Part shown: one piece after another, positions 22,191 through 33,505 of the stretch | How positions within the stretch are numbered: position 1 is the stretch's first letter | Layout of the letters: each line of letters opens with the position of its first letter | Source of the DNA: Dryas octopetala | Taxonomy: Eukaryota; Streptophyta; Magnoliopsida; Rosales; Rosaceae | Assembly (NCBI GenBank): GCA_963921425.1 | Contig: OY992837.1 | Coordinates: 8,963,896-9,027,895, forward strand | Direction of reading: 5' to 3' | DNA length: 64,000 nucleotides | The notes under the pieces: model-generated | What the model was told of the DNA's origin: nothing | The model's input: only the letters and a program-made list of their open reading frames with translations | Database searches by the model: none | Position numbers and translations under genes: made by a program

Positions 22191-22787
22191 ATGGACTTTA
22201 GGCATAATAAGTTACTGGCCTCTGCAAGTTATCAGCCTCAAACAATACTTGGAGCTTCTAGTACTACTGAGAGTATGACTATTGGCAGATTTAGTAGTCT
22301 TCCAGACCATGTTGTTCATCACATTCTTTCCTTCCTTGCTATAACAGACCTCACTCGTTTCTACTGCGCTTCCAAGAAATGCAGAGAGTTTTATCTGTCA
22401 ACCCCGTCATTGAATTTTTTAGAGTTTTCTGAAACGAATGTATCCACCAGTAATAAGCGTTTAAAGTTGTTGAGTTCTTTGGATAGGTTTTGGATGCATC
22501 GTGGGGCTAATAAGATACAATGCTTTCGCATTGTTTGGAGGAATTCCTTTTTGGAAGAAACAGTAAGCTTGTGGAAAGATGAGATATTTCGAATGATGAC
22601 CTGGATCCAAAATGTTATAAGGTGTAACGTTGAAGTCCTGCATATTGAGATCTCTATAAAAATTTACCACCCATTTGAACATGGTCAGGGCCATTATGGT
22701 TCAATAGCTGGTTCTCCTTGCTTCAACTCATTTTATGCTTTTCCAACATCCTGCACGATTTTTTGTACCAAACCATTTTCATACTAG
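22191..22787 (+). CDS. Truncated F-box protein fused to antisense ABCB29 exon (copy E)
   Basis: A single 198-residue open frame. Residues 1 to about 152 follow the F-box family (FSSLPDHVVHHILSFLAITDLTRF, then LDRF, MMTWIQN and VLHIEIS). Near 22650 the sequence switches to DNA matching ABCB29 at 28731-28840, read antisense, and the frame stays open for about 46 more residues ([16 protein letters not shown]). The switch lies at a TATAAAAA-type stretch present in both parents, and includes the transporter's intron boundary. The LRR and FBD-like parts are missing. If translated it would be an F-box-only protein able to bind SKP1 but without the usual substrate-binding region. It may equally be a pseudogene. 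Confidence 0.6.
   Translation: MDFRHNKLLASASYQPQTILGASSTTESMTIGRFSSLPDHVVHHILSFLAITDLTRFYCASKKCREFYLSTPSLNFLEFSETNVSTSNKRLKLLSSLDRFWMHRGANKIQCFRIVWRNSFLEETVSLWKDEIFRMMTWIQNVIRCNVEVLHIEISIKIYHPFEHGQGHYGSIAGSPCFNSFYAFPTSCTIFCTKPFSY
22655..22775 (-). pseudogene. ABCB29 linker-exon relic within the chimera
   Basis: TAGCTGGTTCTCCTTGCTTC, AACTCATTTTATGC and TTTTCCAACATCCTGCACGAT match 28779-28835 of the intact transporter exon and its intron flank. On the - strand the exon would encode the [13 protein letters not shown] region, here degraded. Confidence 0.85.
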
Positions 22788-23364
22788 AAGGAAAAGTTTT
22801 TTTTTTTTTTTTTTTTTTCTTATTATACACATTATTAAACTATATGTTTAGGAAATACATGGTTTCAATCTAATGCTTTTATTTTTAAACATCATTACAA
22901 GTTGTGGTGGATCGATCGTCTGGAAACAAAGCGAGCTCAAGAACTATGAAAAAGCAGCAGAAGGAAACAAAGGCCTAAGCTTGACCACAGGTCCACAGTC
23001 ATCTTTGAAACGTAGGAAACAAAGTGTGGACCTCTAATAGTATTGGTAGGGATGGACTTTAGAATAAACAAAAGGAGGCTTTTGCTCACCCCTAAAAATT
23101 CTGCACTTCTTTTTCTCCCAAATAACATAAACAATGGCTGCCCAACAAAGTTTATTTAACAAAAGTTGGGAGAAGCTTGCCTTTCAAATGTATATTCTAT
23201 AAAAATTGGCCAATTAAGGATCACCATTCCAATGGAAAAATCACTGAGAGGGTGCTTTTGTGGTGCACTCACGTGGGCTGCTTAAAAGCAGCTTTGGACT
23301 ATTTGAATTTACAAGTTAATTTACCAAAAACAAACAAAGAAGCAGCTGCTTGGATGTGCTAGTA
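22788..23364. other. Duplicated spacer, no gene
   Basis: Bases 22927-23055 match 17440-17615 (AACTATG.AAAAGCAGC, CATCTTTGAAACG, GATGGACTTTA), a part of the array unit with no counterpart in the intact ABCB29 gene. The rest is unremarkable. Confidence 0.5.
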
Positions 23365-23480
23365 GTCCTTACTCTATGATTTTCCCTCAAGTGTTTGACA
23401 GATTGTCTCACCAGCAACTCGGACCTGCTATCTAAAGCAGAAGTGGCTTCTACCAAATTGGAAAAATCCCAGAATCTAGA
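23365..23480 (-). pseudogene. ABCB29 Walker B/D-loop exon relic
   Basis: The - strand still reads [18 protein letters not shown], which is the D-loop region encoded by the intact exon at 26680-26809. Upstream the Walker B aspartate stretch is lost (NLVEATSALD in place of [11 protein letters not shown]). It lies just before the start of F-box copy F, so this gene's upstream DNA is partly transporter-derived. Confidence 0.88.
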
Positions 23481-23603
23481 CCAGGGAAGATGGTTGGCTT
23501 TCACTTAGTAAGAGGTTAAGTTGGCATTCTCTTGGGTACATGAATGGTACGTACTACTACTATCTAAAAGTACTACTTGTCTTTAGTTTGGTTCAGTGTA
23601 TAA

Positions 23604-25453
23604 ATGAATACAACTGATGTAGTTATGGCTACTGCAAGTTGTGAAGGTGAACAAGGTTGTAGTGAGAGTGAGAGTATTTTTGACAGATTTAGTAATCTTC
23701 CAGACTATGTGGCCCATCACATTCTTTCCTTCCTTACCATACCAGACCTCACTCGTTTCGGCTGTGCGTCGAAAAAATGCAGACAACTTTATCTGTCAAC
23801 TCCATCATTGAGTTTTGATGAATTTTCCAATGTGAACACATCCACGTGTTATAAGCGACTAAAGTTGTTGAGGTCTTTGGATACATTCTTGATTCATCGT
23901 GGGGATAATAAGATACATCATTTTCATATTTGTTGGGTTAGTCCCCAGTACACCCATATAAAAACATGCTTCTGTGATCATAATGAGAAATCTCGAATGA
24001 TGACGTGGATACACAATGCAGTAAGGTGTAATGTTGAAGTGCTTGATCTTGAGATCTCTATATTTGAGGAGAAACCGTTGGAATTTCCGTCTTGCATCCT
24101 TCTTTGTGGATCTTTGAGGACTCTATTGGTGGACATGAATTGTAAGATTCAAACACCCTCCTTCACTTTTTCCTCTAACCTCAAATGCTTGGAGTTGAAA
24201 TATGTTAAAATAGTAGATGAGGGGTTTTTCAAATGGATCTCATGTTCCTGCAAATGCATTGAAGAAATATTGCTTGATAATGTTGATGGGATAGAAAATA
24301 TCACCATTGTAAGCTCGTCCTTGGAAATATTTAATTTTAGGGGTACTCTTGATAGGACTGACATTCGCCAGCTTAACATCACCGGCGAGAAACTGACATC
24401 CGTAGGTATCAACTGGAGATTTGATTCACCTACCAACAAATCATTAAATGTTTTTGCTCCGAATCTTACATATTTGATTTGGGCCGGGAATCTGATGGAT
24501 CATCAGAATCTGGGAGAATTAGTAGGTTTAGAAGGATTTGGGATTTTTCTGGAGCCTGTAGGAGACGAATCTGATGATATAGTTTTGGATCTTTGCAGTA
24601 AACCCGGGTTTAAAGTTCTTTTTCTAAACGAAGAGACCATTGAGGTAAAGAGAACCCTTCAGACTGATTTACTTTTCCTTTGCAAAAACTAGATATTTTG
24701 CAATTTTAACTAATTTCTTATTTCTTTCCTGGTATGGCAGTAATCAGGTTAGCTAATTTATCTTTCTTGCATTTCAGTATTGTTTTAAAATATAGTGATG
24801 ACAATGCTTTTAGCCTTTTACATTATAAGTTCATATTTGGTCTTTTAGTTTGGTTGGAATGAACAATGAACTCAAAGTAAATTGAGAAACATGATAGAGG
24901 TTTTTTCTTTATAACATTGCAGGCTCTTTTTAGGAAAAGATCCACGCCAGTTCCATTTGATAACATTTGTTATTTTCGTATGCATATTTGGAGATTTATT
25001 GATGACATAGTCCCAGCAGTGGTATTTCTTCTCAAAGAAATGCCTAATTTGTGTACTTTGTACATAAAGTGTAGCCCATCTTTTTTCTACCCCAAATCTT
25101 GTGTAAGTTAAACTCTCTCTCTCTCTCCCCCCTCATTTCATTTTTAATTGGAAATTTTCAATTGATTTGCTACTTGTCTTCTTGATTTTCAGATATCTAG
25201 GTTTGATATGGGATATTGGAAGCTGCAAAACCTTACTTTTATTAATCAACTTAAGGAGCTTACAATAGAGCTGTGCAATGAGTCTAATGGAATTGAGTTT
25301 GCAAGGTATATTCTCGAGCATGCTCGGAATTTGGAGAAAATGGTCATAATCCATCTACCGCAGCAATCAAATGTTATAGGGATGTTAGATAAAAGCAAGA
25401 TGTTATCCAATGCCACACTCGTCTTTCAGGAATTCAAAAAAGAGAACAAATAA
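23604..25453 (+). CDS. F-box/LRR protein (copy F)
   Basis: Exons 23604-24644, 24923-25102 and 25193-25453 give 493 residues. The F-box is near residues 30-72 (FSNLPDYVAHHILSFLTIPDLTRFGC). Then come LDTFLIHRGDNKIHHF, MMTWIHNAVRCNVEVL, leucine-rich segments (FPSCILLCGSLRTLL, SNLKCLELKYVK) and the tail FARYILEHARNLEKM. It is presumed to be an SCF substrate receptor of unknown target. The N-terminus differs from the other copies (MNTTDVVMATASCEGE), and the shared leader is absent, replaced by an ABCB29 relic and unrelated DNA, so its promoter is probably different. Intron 1 lacks the MITEs seen in copies B and D. It converges on intact ABCB29. Confidence 0.85.
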
Positions 25454-25582
25454 AGCTGCTTTAATATTTTTCAGAATTGATTTATGATATAAAATGGAAA
25501 CCTTAGTGTGAATGTTGATTTAGATACACTGTGGAGATTCTATTGAATGAGAGTAATATTCCTATCAATTGTTGTTCACTGT
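25454..25582. other. Short ABCB29-like trace after copy F
   Basis: GCTGCTTTAATAT..CAGAATTGATT just after the stop resembles AGCTTTAATATGCAGATTCAATCC of the Walker A exon. It is weaker than after copies A, B and D but at the same relative position. Confidence 0.4.
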
Positions 25583-25717
25583 GTAATGCTATATTCCAAC
25601 TGATTTGAGTGGTTCATTAATTGTGTGGTAATGCTATATTCCAACTGATTTGAGTGGTTCATTAATTGTGTGGTAATGCTATATTCCAACTGATTTGAGT
25701 GGTTCATTAATTGTGTA
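25583..25717 (+). repeat. Three tandem 45-bp repeats
   Basis: The unit begins GTAATGCTATATTCCAAC and contains TTTGAGTGGTTCATTAATTG. Copies start at 25583, 25628 and 25673 and are practically identical, which indicates a recent minisatellite expansion between the convergent F-box and ABCB29 genes. Confidence 0.95.
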
Positions 25718-26424
25718 CTGACTACCACTATTGTTGGGAAGGATCTGCTGGCTGATGTGAGTAGTTCTCCTTCCTTGCTGGCTCTTTGTGAACTTTAAGT
25801 CTAATTCCAAAAGTTCCTGGGGTTTAGATTGGTATTTGTCTTTGCTTATACTGCTGGTTCTTATGGAGATGAAAGAATTGTAAAGTTTTGATGAGTCCTT
25901 TACTTTGCTTCAAGATTTGAGCAGTGTGATTAGCTCGTTTGCCAAGGAGTGGTCTGAGGCTAAAACGATTGGAAGCATTAAGCCTAATCGAGTGCAGGCT
26001 TGGCTAGCATGGATCCACCCCCACCCGATTATGTCATCCCCTATTGAGCCTTATTTCTGCCTGCCAGTTTGTTTAGCTAAAGATTGAGATTGTGAGAAAC
26101 TTTGTGGCTGGTACTTTAGTGAATTTTGCACTTAGTTTGGAGTTGGTTTGTGCCAAATTAAAATGAGGCAGTCCAACAAACTTGTAAGTGCATTTCCAAC
26201 AGCCTCTTAAAGAGCTGGTTGAAGTCCATTTAGGCCAGCCATGTGGGACTGATTTCAATCCAATAGACTCAACTAAATGGATAGTAGAGAAAGAACAATC
26301 ATAAAATATTTACATTTAAAGAGTCTGTTGTATGGCCTTGGCTTGTTCCCTTTTGGTTGATACATTATTTACCAAAGAAAACTGGAGCAACATCCCAAAT
26401 TGCCATAAAGTTATTTCAATACAA
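25718..26424. other. Intergenic between convergent genes
   Basis: Holds the 3' flanks of copy F and ABCB29. A 60-residue open frame at 25905-26087 has no recognised family. No RNA gene seen. Confidence 0.4.
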
Positions 26425-29400
26425 TCACATCACAAGCCCCATGACTGATGCTGATTGCTGACCATCCAAAAGAATGGAGCGGGTTAGCTCTTTAAATTTT
26501 CCGTCATCTAAAAGGAATACTCGTTCAGCCATCAGAACTGTTTCCAACCGATGAGCAATCACCAGGACCTGTTAATAATAAGAACAATATTATCTCATTA
26601 AAATGCATTGCATAGCATACCTAAATAACCTATGCTAAGAACAGGTGCACCATAGAAGATGGGATGTGTCCATCCTTACCGTATGATTTTCCATCAAGCG
26701 TTGAACAGCTTGTCTCACCAACAACTCAGACCTGCTATCTAGAGCAGAAGTAGCTTCATCCAAAATCAATATAGAAGAATTCTGATACAGTGCCCTTGCA
26801 ATTGCTAGTCTGCATTAGAGAGAGCAAGCGGAGAAGTTGATTAACAAATTTTTCAAGTATTTAACATGTAGTAAATTAGCTTTTGCACCATTAATCAGGG
26901 TTGCTTCACCTTTGCTTCTGACCTCCACTCAAAGTTGAGCCTCTTGGTCCTATGTTTGTTTTGTATCCTTCTGGAAGTTTTCTGATGAATTCATCTGCAT
27001 TTGCAGTTCGTGCTGCATCCTCTACCATTTCTATGTTTATTTTTGTCATCAGATCCCTATACCCAATATTTTCAGCAACTGTTCCTGAAAATAGTGTCTA
27101 ATACACATACAAAGTTTACCAAGATAGAGTTATGATTTCACCGTAAAAGAGAGTATTATGAAAGTATATATAAATTGTGATTCCAGATTCAAGAAGTATC
27201 AATTTCATCTTTTGAACATTTCAGTTATCTATTGATCACACGATACCCTGAAATTGACTCTGAACCATGTGTCCATGCGAGTACTATACAAAACAGAACA
27301 GTCTTCTAAACTTCAGAATTCCAGTTGAATACCATCCAGTATTCCAGTTGAATACCATCCAGTATTCCAGTTGAACCTAAATTAATCAAGAAGTAGCTAT
27401 TTATTTTGCAATTGAGTGCTGTTATATAGGTACACATAAACAGCAGATCAAACAACTCCGAGTTGAATGCTAGTTCATTAGCACAAACAACTTGGGGTAA
27501 CTGACAAAATTTTGCTCAATTACTAGGAGCATGGAAGGTAGAATGAAGGTCTTGTGTTTGATCCTATGTAGTGAAAGTTTATTATTTCCTTTTTAGAAAA
27601 GAAAGAGAAACACCAAAAGATATAGTCATATATCACTCACGATATCCTGAGAAACCAGGCCAACATGTCTCCTCAAACTTGTCAAACTGACACCTTGGAT
27701 GTTATGGTTATCAATAAGTATATAACCTGTAAAAATGAAAAAAATTAGATATGCACCCTCAACAAAATGACAAAGACCAATTCAATTTTCAAAACTGGAC
27801 AACGATAGTTCAGAAATTTTGCAGAATGCCTGGGGCTTTAGCTTAGCTCTAGTGGTAAGAGGTGGGAGTGGGATAGGGGTTGCCCTGGTTTTGGAAAAAT
27901 TAAAAAATAAAAAGAAAAGAAAAGTTCATGGCAGCACAAGCAATAATCATTATTCCAAAGAGCTCACCGGATACAGGATCATAAAGCCGAAGAAGTAATT
28001 TTGCAAGGGTTGTCTTCCCTCCTCCAGAGGGCCCTACAAGAGCAACTGTCTCCCCAGCTTTAATATGCAGATTCAATCCATTCAAAACATGAGGCATGTC
28101 CTCCCCATATTTAAATGATACGTCACAAAATTTCACCTCTCCCATAACGTGATCTAAATCAACAGCATCCGGTTTCTCCATTATCTGTGTTCAATATAAA
28201 TTGATAATGATCAAAGCAGCTTGAATAATAACTCTGCTGAATGATCACATTGTTGAGTTATAATAAAGTTACTGAACAAGAGTAAGAAAACATCTTTCAA
28301 ATATGACCATCACTCATCAAAGAAATACTAGCAATATTTACTATCCAATTCTTGTAATAGGTCCTGTTCCTGGTCAGAAATATAGTGAAATTACCTTCCC
28401 TATTCTTTCCCCGGACCCCACTAGTAAGAAAGATCTTCACTTCTTAAAATATCCCATATACGTAGGTGGGAACAGGGGAAGGGGTCAGATTTATCCTGAC
28501 GGGAGGATAAGCATTTAAATTTGACACACTCTGCTAAACTCAAAAACAGGTAAACAAGAAGTTTGATGCCTCAATTTTTCTGAAATTTTTATGAACATGC
28601 ACCCAGTTTCCTCTTTTATCTAAGTCAACAAGTGTTAGCCCTAAAGTAAAAGTAAATCTTAAAAAGAAATATGTATATGTGCATGTGTGCATTAAAGATT
28701 GAAATACAGATAAACCTTTGATTTATTTATTAAAAAATTACCGCTGATTTGAACCTGGTCAGGTCAAACAAGCGTTCGATAGCTGGTTCTCCTTGCTTCA
28801 ACTCATTGTATGCTTTTCCAACACCCTGCGTGATCCTTTACATTCATATTAATAACTTAAGACAGCTCCTCAACAGACAACAGCTGAACAATAAACAACA
28901 ACAACAGCAGCAGCAGCAGCAGAACAATAAACAACAACAACACAACATGAATATTGACAGACTGCTGAAACTACTTTCATCTCATAAATGGAACAAACCA
29001 GAGTAAGTTAGCAGTATCTTCTGAGTTTCAAGAAGGCGAGGTCAAGGACATCAAATAAAGCTCTAAAATACTACGAAACCTAAAAAAGCAACTTCCAATA
29101 CTTATACACTAACCAAGTTAAGAAAGGCTATGGAACATGATTAAAACACACACAAAGAAAATGAAGCAAAAGTTCTTGTTATCATATAATATTACCTGAA
29201 TTGGTTCGATCAAAAAGATCAATGATGTTGCAAATGAAACCATGCTACAGCAGTCGAAAGAACCACTATAAAACACCAGTGGGCCAACACACAACATAAA
29301 CAACACTCCAAAATATATAATTTCGACAATCTGAGGAATAAGAGCCTTCATTTTCTTCTTTTTCAAATGTTCAGAGAGGTCGATGTGAGCAAGCTTCCTA

Positions 29401-30636
29401 AACCTAGCATTCTCACACAACTCTGCATTGCTTGCTTTCACAAAAAGAATTGCAGGGAGGACCTACGAACAACAATACAAAAATAATCACAGTCAACCAG
29501 CTAAAGACGAAGAAATTCCAGCACATGTACACATGCGTAGAAACTATAATGTAAGACATGGAATTGAGCATTCATGGAAGGGTACAATAGACTACTAGAG
29601 TGGGGATTTAACATGATACATAAAACATACCTCATTTAGATAAGCCGAGAGAGCAGCAATGCTAAGATGGGACTTGTTAGATATCTTACGGAGTTTCTCA
29701 CCAAGAAGGACAACGACAAGAGCCATACACGGAATCACCTACCCATCATCCAAAACACAAAACGCAATCATACACTGTGCAGTGCACACCCTCAATCAAA
29801 CACATAATCAGTGACTTTAGGTGCAAGAAACACAAAAAAGTAACTTCCTCACCGCAGCTGAAATCAAAGATAGCAAAGGGCTGATAGCCAACATCTGCGA
29901 AGCCATTGCTATTAACTGCAAAGCACTGGGTACAGTGGTCTGTATTCATAAAACCAATCAAAACCCATAATCAACATACAAAAGTCATTGGAAATTTGAA
30001 GACTTTACTCACATTGAGAAGAGCAAACACAGTGTCGGCGACATCAGAGGCCTCAGCAGTGATCCTATAAGCAATATCTCCAGCCGAAACACCAGCGGAG
30101 CCTTCAAAGAACCCCAAGTCCCTCTTCAGAACCTTCTCGAACACGCCAACCCGAACCCTGTACGCGGAGTTCAACGCTGCCTCCCAGAAAAACGCCTGCT
30201 GCCAGTAGACAGCTACGAGCCTCGCGAGCACCAATACCCCCAAGGCCAGGCCCTCACTCTTCAATGTGGTGGGGTCCAAATTCCCGATAAAGGCGGAGAA
30301 TTTGCCGATTTTGGGCACGGTTTTGGAGAGGGAGTAGACGGAGACGAGGCTGCAGAGCCAGCCGAGGAGGATTGGCTTGTGTTGGGAGAGAATGTGGGGT
30401 TTGAGAGGAGCGAGAGAGTGGAAGGTTCGAGAAAATGGGAGGTGGGTTTGGGGTTTTGGGGTGGCGGGAAGAAGAAGAGAGGGGACATGGGTGGAATTCA
30501 GAGGCTTGAGGAGGAAGGGTTTAAGAGGGAGTTTGAGTTTTAGGAGAGTGGGAAGGGGGTTTAGGGGCTTGGGTTTGAGGTAGAGGGAAAGAGGTGGAGA
30601 TGGATATGGAGGATGGCTCAGAGAAATTAGAAACAT
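26425..30636 (-). CDS. ABCB29: ABC transporter B family, chloroplast half-transporter (ABCB29 type)
   Basis: Ten exons on the - strand: 30636-30013, 29939-29853, 29738-29631, 29462-29196, 28825-28742, 28184-27968, 27726-27641, 27097-26910, 26809-26680 and 26568-26425. They join to 644 residues. The first about 60 residues are rich in Pro, Ser and Leu with few acidic residues, consistent with a chloroplast transit peptide. One transmembrane domain follows (about 85-360), then one nucleotide-binding domain: Walker [10 protein letters not shown] near 441, Q-loop VSQD near 487, signature LSGGQ near 547, Walker B ILILDEA near 567-573 and H-loop VIAHR near 603. All catalytic motifs are intact. The half-transporter form implies a dimer. 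The substrate is not established from sequence. Pieces of this gene are scattered antisense through the F-box array to its left. Confidence 0.9.
28861..28950 (+). repeat. CAA/CAG microsatellite in an ABCB29 intron
   Basis: Interrupted CAA and CAG triplets (CAGCAGCAGCAGCAGAAC, then AACAACAACAACAC) between the exons at 28742-28825 and 29196-29462. They are absent from the duplicated relics, so they probably expanded later. Confidence 0.85.
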
Positions 30637-31758
30637 CTTTTGGCATTTTTTTCAGAAGGTGGTTGGTTTCAGAGTTTCAGTTTCAAACTTAATATATGGC
30701 ACTTCATTTTCAGTTACCTATGAATCTATGATTAACTATATAACCTGTATAATACAGGGGCTTCTGTCAGAAAGTTCGCATCTTTTGATGCCGTTGTTGT
30801 TACTTAAATTACTTGAGGGCCTAATGTTTTTGCTAAAAGTCAGGCCCTCTAGTAAGAACATCCGCTTAAAGAAGCGAATATGCTATTGAGGTGATGGTGG
30901 TTGCATTATCTCGCCATTGAAGCTGTTAACAGGTTTTTTTCACCCGTTTTCAATTTCAAGTATTTTAAGTGACAAGACCAATTTTTGACATGAGAGCTGT
31001 TAGATTTATTTCAAATTCATCCAACTTCGAAACAGTATGTTCGCATCTTTAAAAAAAATATGGTTGCTCTTACCTGAAGGTCCTTGTATAAGCATATAAT
31101 ATAACATAATGGGGTGATATGAATTGTTAAAGACGGTGAGCAAACCAATTAGTTATTGATATAGTAGTGTTTTTCTGAATTTTGTTAGGAAACATCCAAG
31201 TTCGTGTAAAAAATGACAGGCAAAACAATATTACTATTTTTGTTAGAGCATCAATAGTCCACACACGACATATGTAACATCTATTGTGACGTCTATAATC
31301 ATTGACGATTGTTAGCCACCCACACATTTGAGGCAAGTGTTTTCATTAAAACAAACTTCGTACAAGCTCAACCTCATTATGCTTGTTTATGTCATAACAT
31401 ATATGCTCAGAAATCTGCTAATGAATTCAAGGATTAATTACACTAGTTACCTAGTATGCTCAGTGCTTACAAGTGGTTCCAACATTCAAAGCAAGAAAAA
31501 GTTTATTCTCACTCCCAAATTGAACTCTATTGCTGGTGTAGTAGATGAAACTGAATTTTATGTCATCTTCCATAAAAACCAAGAGGAACATTGTATTAGA
31601 TTACATGTTTCCTTACATGATTCATACATGGGCATTGCTTGCTAAATCTACATGAAACTCACTAGAAGAAGAAGAAGAAGAAAAAGGTAACAGAAACAAA
31701 TGGGGGGATGCAAAATTTGCCATTGTTTCTGTTGTCTGGTTGGTGGCTTCTGAGCAGT
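30637..31758. other. Promoter of ABCB29 and intergenic DNA
   Basis: Upstream region of the - strand ABCB29 gene, then about 1 kb with no recognised gene. Short open frames here lack family resemblance. Confidence 0.4.
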
Positions 31759-32534
31759 TCATTTCTCTCTCAATTTCTTAGCTATGGCAAAAACTGCCCC
31801 TGCCAAGGCCACAATCATCCCCGAGATCATAACGGTTGTTTTGAGCTTCTGCAATGATTCTTTCTTCTCCTCTTCCTTTTTCTTCTTGTCTTCAGCCTCT
31901 AATCGTTCCTTTAAAATAGAGTACAACATTATTAGCTAGACAAAATTGCTGGTGCATATAATATATATATATATATATATAATGACAACACACACACACA
32001 CACCAACATTTTGATGAAATGTTATTGTTAAAGAGGTTTGTGCAGTTTGAGTTTTTATGTAAATATGATTCAAGTATGAGAAAAAGAATTCAAGCTTGTT
32101 AGGTCATTCTAGTTGCATCCGATAGTGGTGTTAATTTACATTGTTGACTCATTCCCGACAACTTAAGCTTTTAGGTCCTGGGTTCGAAACCTCCGACCGG
32201 GAAGTTGTATACATTATTGATCCATTTTCTGATTGTTTAAACTTTAGTCATTGTCTATCAGTTGGGACAAGAGTAATATACTTGCTTTTTAAGGGCCATG
32301 AAAGCCTTTCCTGTTTGTTATAATCAGTTTTCAAAGTCCTTAATTGTCAAAATTTAAACAGAGTAAGAGGGTTTGAGTTGCAAAAATCACCTTGATCTCC
32401 AAGGAGGTAGCTACTTGAGATGATATGGGGTCGACTTCAAAATTCTTGTCTTTGCCTGGATTCAATTCTGCATCGACATCAGCTTCTGGAAACTTCGAAT
32501 CCGAGGCTCCACTAACTGCATCTGTTTTTGCCAT
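31759..32534 (-). CDS. Small tail-anchored-type membrane protein
   Basis: Two exons, 32534-32391 and 31908-31759, join in phase to 97 residues. The start chosen is MAKTDAVSG; an ATG three codons upstream is in frame. The N-terminal half is acidic and polar. Residues about 48-70 form a charged helix (KERLEAEDKKKKEEEKKES) likely to be a coiled coil. The last 25 residues contain one hydrophobic segment (VMISGMIVALAGAVFAIA) followed by a basic KKLREK tail, as in C-tail-anchored proteins. I do not recognise a named family and infer no function. The intron contains TA and CA microsatellites. Confidence 0.72.
31956..32003 (+). repeat. TA and CA microsatellites
   Basis: A (TA)n tract at about 31956-31982 followed by a (CA)n tract at about 31988-32002, within the intron of the small membrane-protein gene. 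Confidence 0.9.
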
Positions 32535-32965
32535 TTTCTGCAAAGGGGAAAACTTGCCTTCAAGTCGGTGTTCTTGCTTTGTTGCAATAGCAGTACAAGG
32601 AAGGGAGAGAGTGAAATCAGAAACAAAAACAGAGAAAAACTATGAGTTTGGGGCACGTGTCAGTATTTTAGGCACTCAGCTTCAGATTTGTTATATTTTT
32701 CTGGGTCTAAACTGCTTTCGTGGCTTGTCCTCAACCGCTCAACAATACCATCCGTGACTCATTCTAGAGACCTATCGTGACGATATATTACAAGTTTACA
32801 ACCCATTAACTCAATATTTATTTTCAGTTTTTTCTTCACCAAATCTACAACCCAAGAATTTAGTGAGTGAACTATCTCCAGTTAACAAAAACGCACATTT
32901 TGTGTAAAATTTTCGGTCAAAATTCTATTTCCATCTCACTTTCTTTTTTCCTTAAAAAAAAAAAA
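32535..32965. other. 5' flank of the small membrane-protein gene
   Basis: Probable promoter and 5'UTR of the - strand gene ending at 32534. No further gene seen. Confidence 0.4.
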
Positions 32966-33505
32966 GGGTTAATTTCAGTTCAGTACCTCAAGTTTACTTC
33001 AAATTTCAATTTAGTACCCCATGTTTAAAATTTTGCAATGTCATACCTCATCTTTCCAATTTGTTGCAATGACATACCTCCGTCAGTATAGCTCTCTTAA
33101 ATGCTGATGTGGCACTTACATGACACTCCCACAATGATGACTGGATGTCACGTAGTCTGATAACAGGCCACGTCATGCCACATGACATAAAAATAATTAA
33201 AAATCTAAAAACATATATGGCACGTAATTATTAATTTTTTTCTTTCAATTTTTAGATTTTAAATTATTTTTTATGTTATGTGGCATAATGTGTCATGTTG
33301 TCAGACCACGTGGTATCTAGTCAGCATTGTGGGAGTGCCACGTAAATTCCACATCAGCATTGAAGAGATTTTTTAACAGTCATACTGACGGAGGTATGAC
33401 ATTGCAACAAATTGGAAAGATGAAGTATGACATTGTAAAATTTTAAACATGAGGTACTAAATTGAAATTTGAAACAAATTTGAGGTACTGAAATGAAATC
33501 AACCC
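32966..33505. mobile_element. Long-TIR MITE, probably Mutator-like
   Basis: About 125 bases at each end are near-perfect inverted copies: GGGTTAATTTCAGTTCAG on the left, CTGAAATGAAATCAACCC on the right, with inner TTGCAATG.CATACCTC paired to GAGGTATGACATTGCAA. Long terminal repeats of this kind suggest Mutator. The flanks are A runs (12 on the left, 10 on the right), compatible with an A-rich duplication of about 9 bases but not proof. The whole RNA would fold into a hairpin. Confidence 0.8.

Noticed and set aside
25583-25717. CRISPR-like repeat array
   Set aside because: The 45-bp copies are directly adjacent without spacers, and the genome is a plant's.
27827-27905. SINE-like head (GGGCTTTAGCTTAGCTCTAGTGGTAAGAG) in an ABCB29 intron
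   Set aside because: The start resembles a tRNA A box, but no B box (GGTTCGANTC) or target duplication could be identified, so it is not annotated.
32105-32260. tRNA- or SINE-like segment with GGGTTCGAAACC
   Set aside because: The B-box-like motif stands alone. No cloverleaf, A box or flanking duplication was found.
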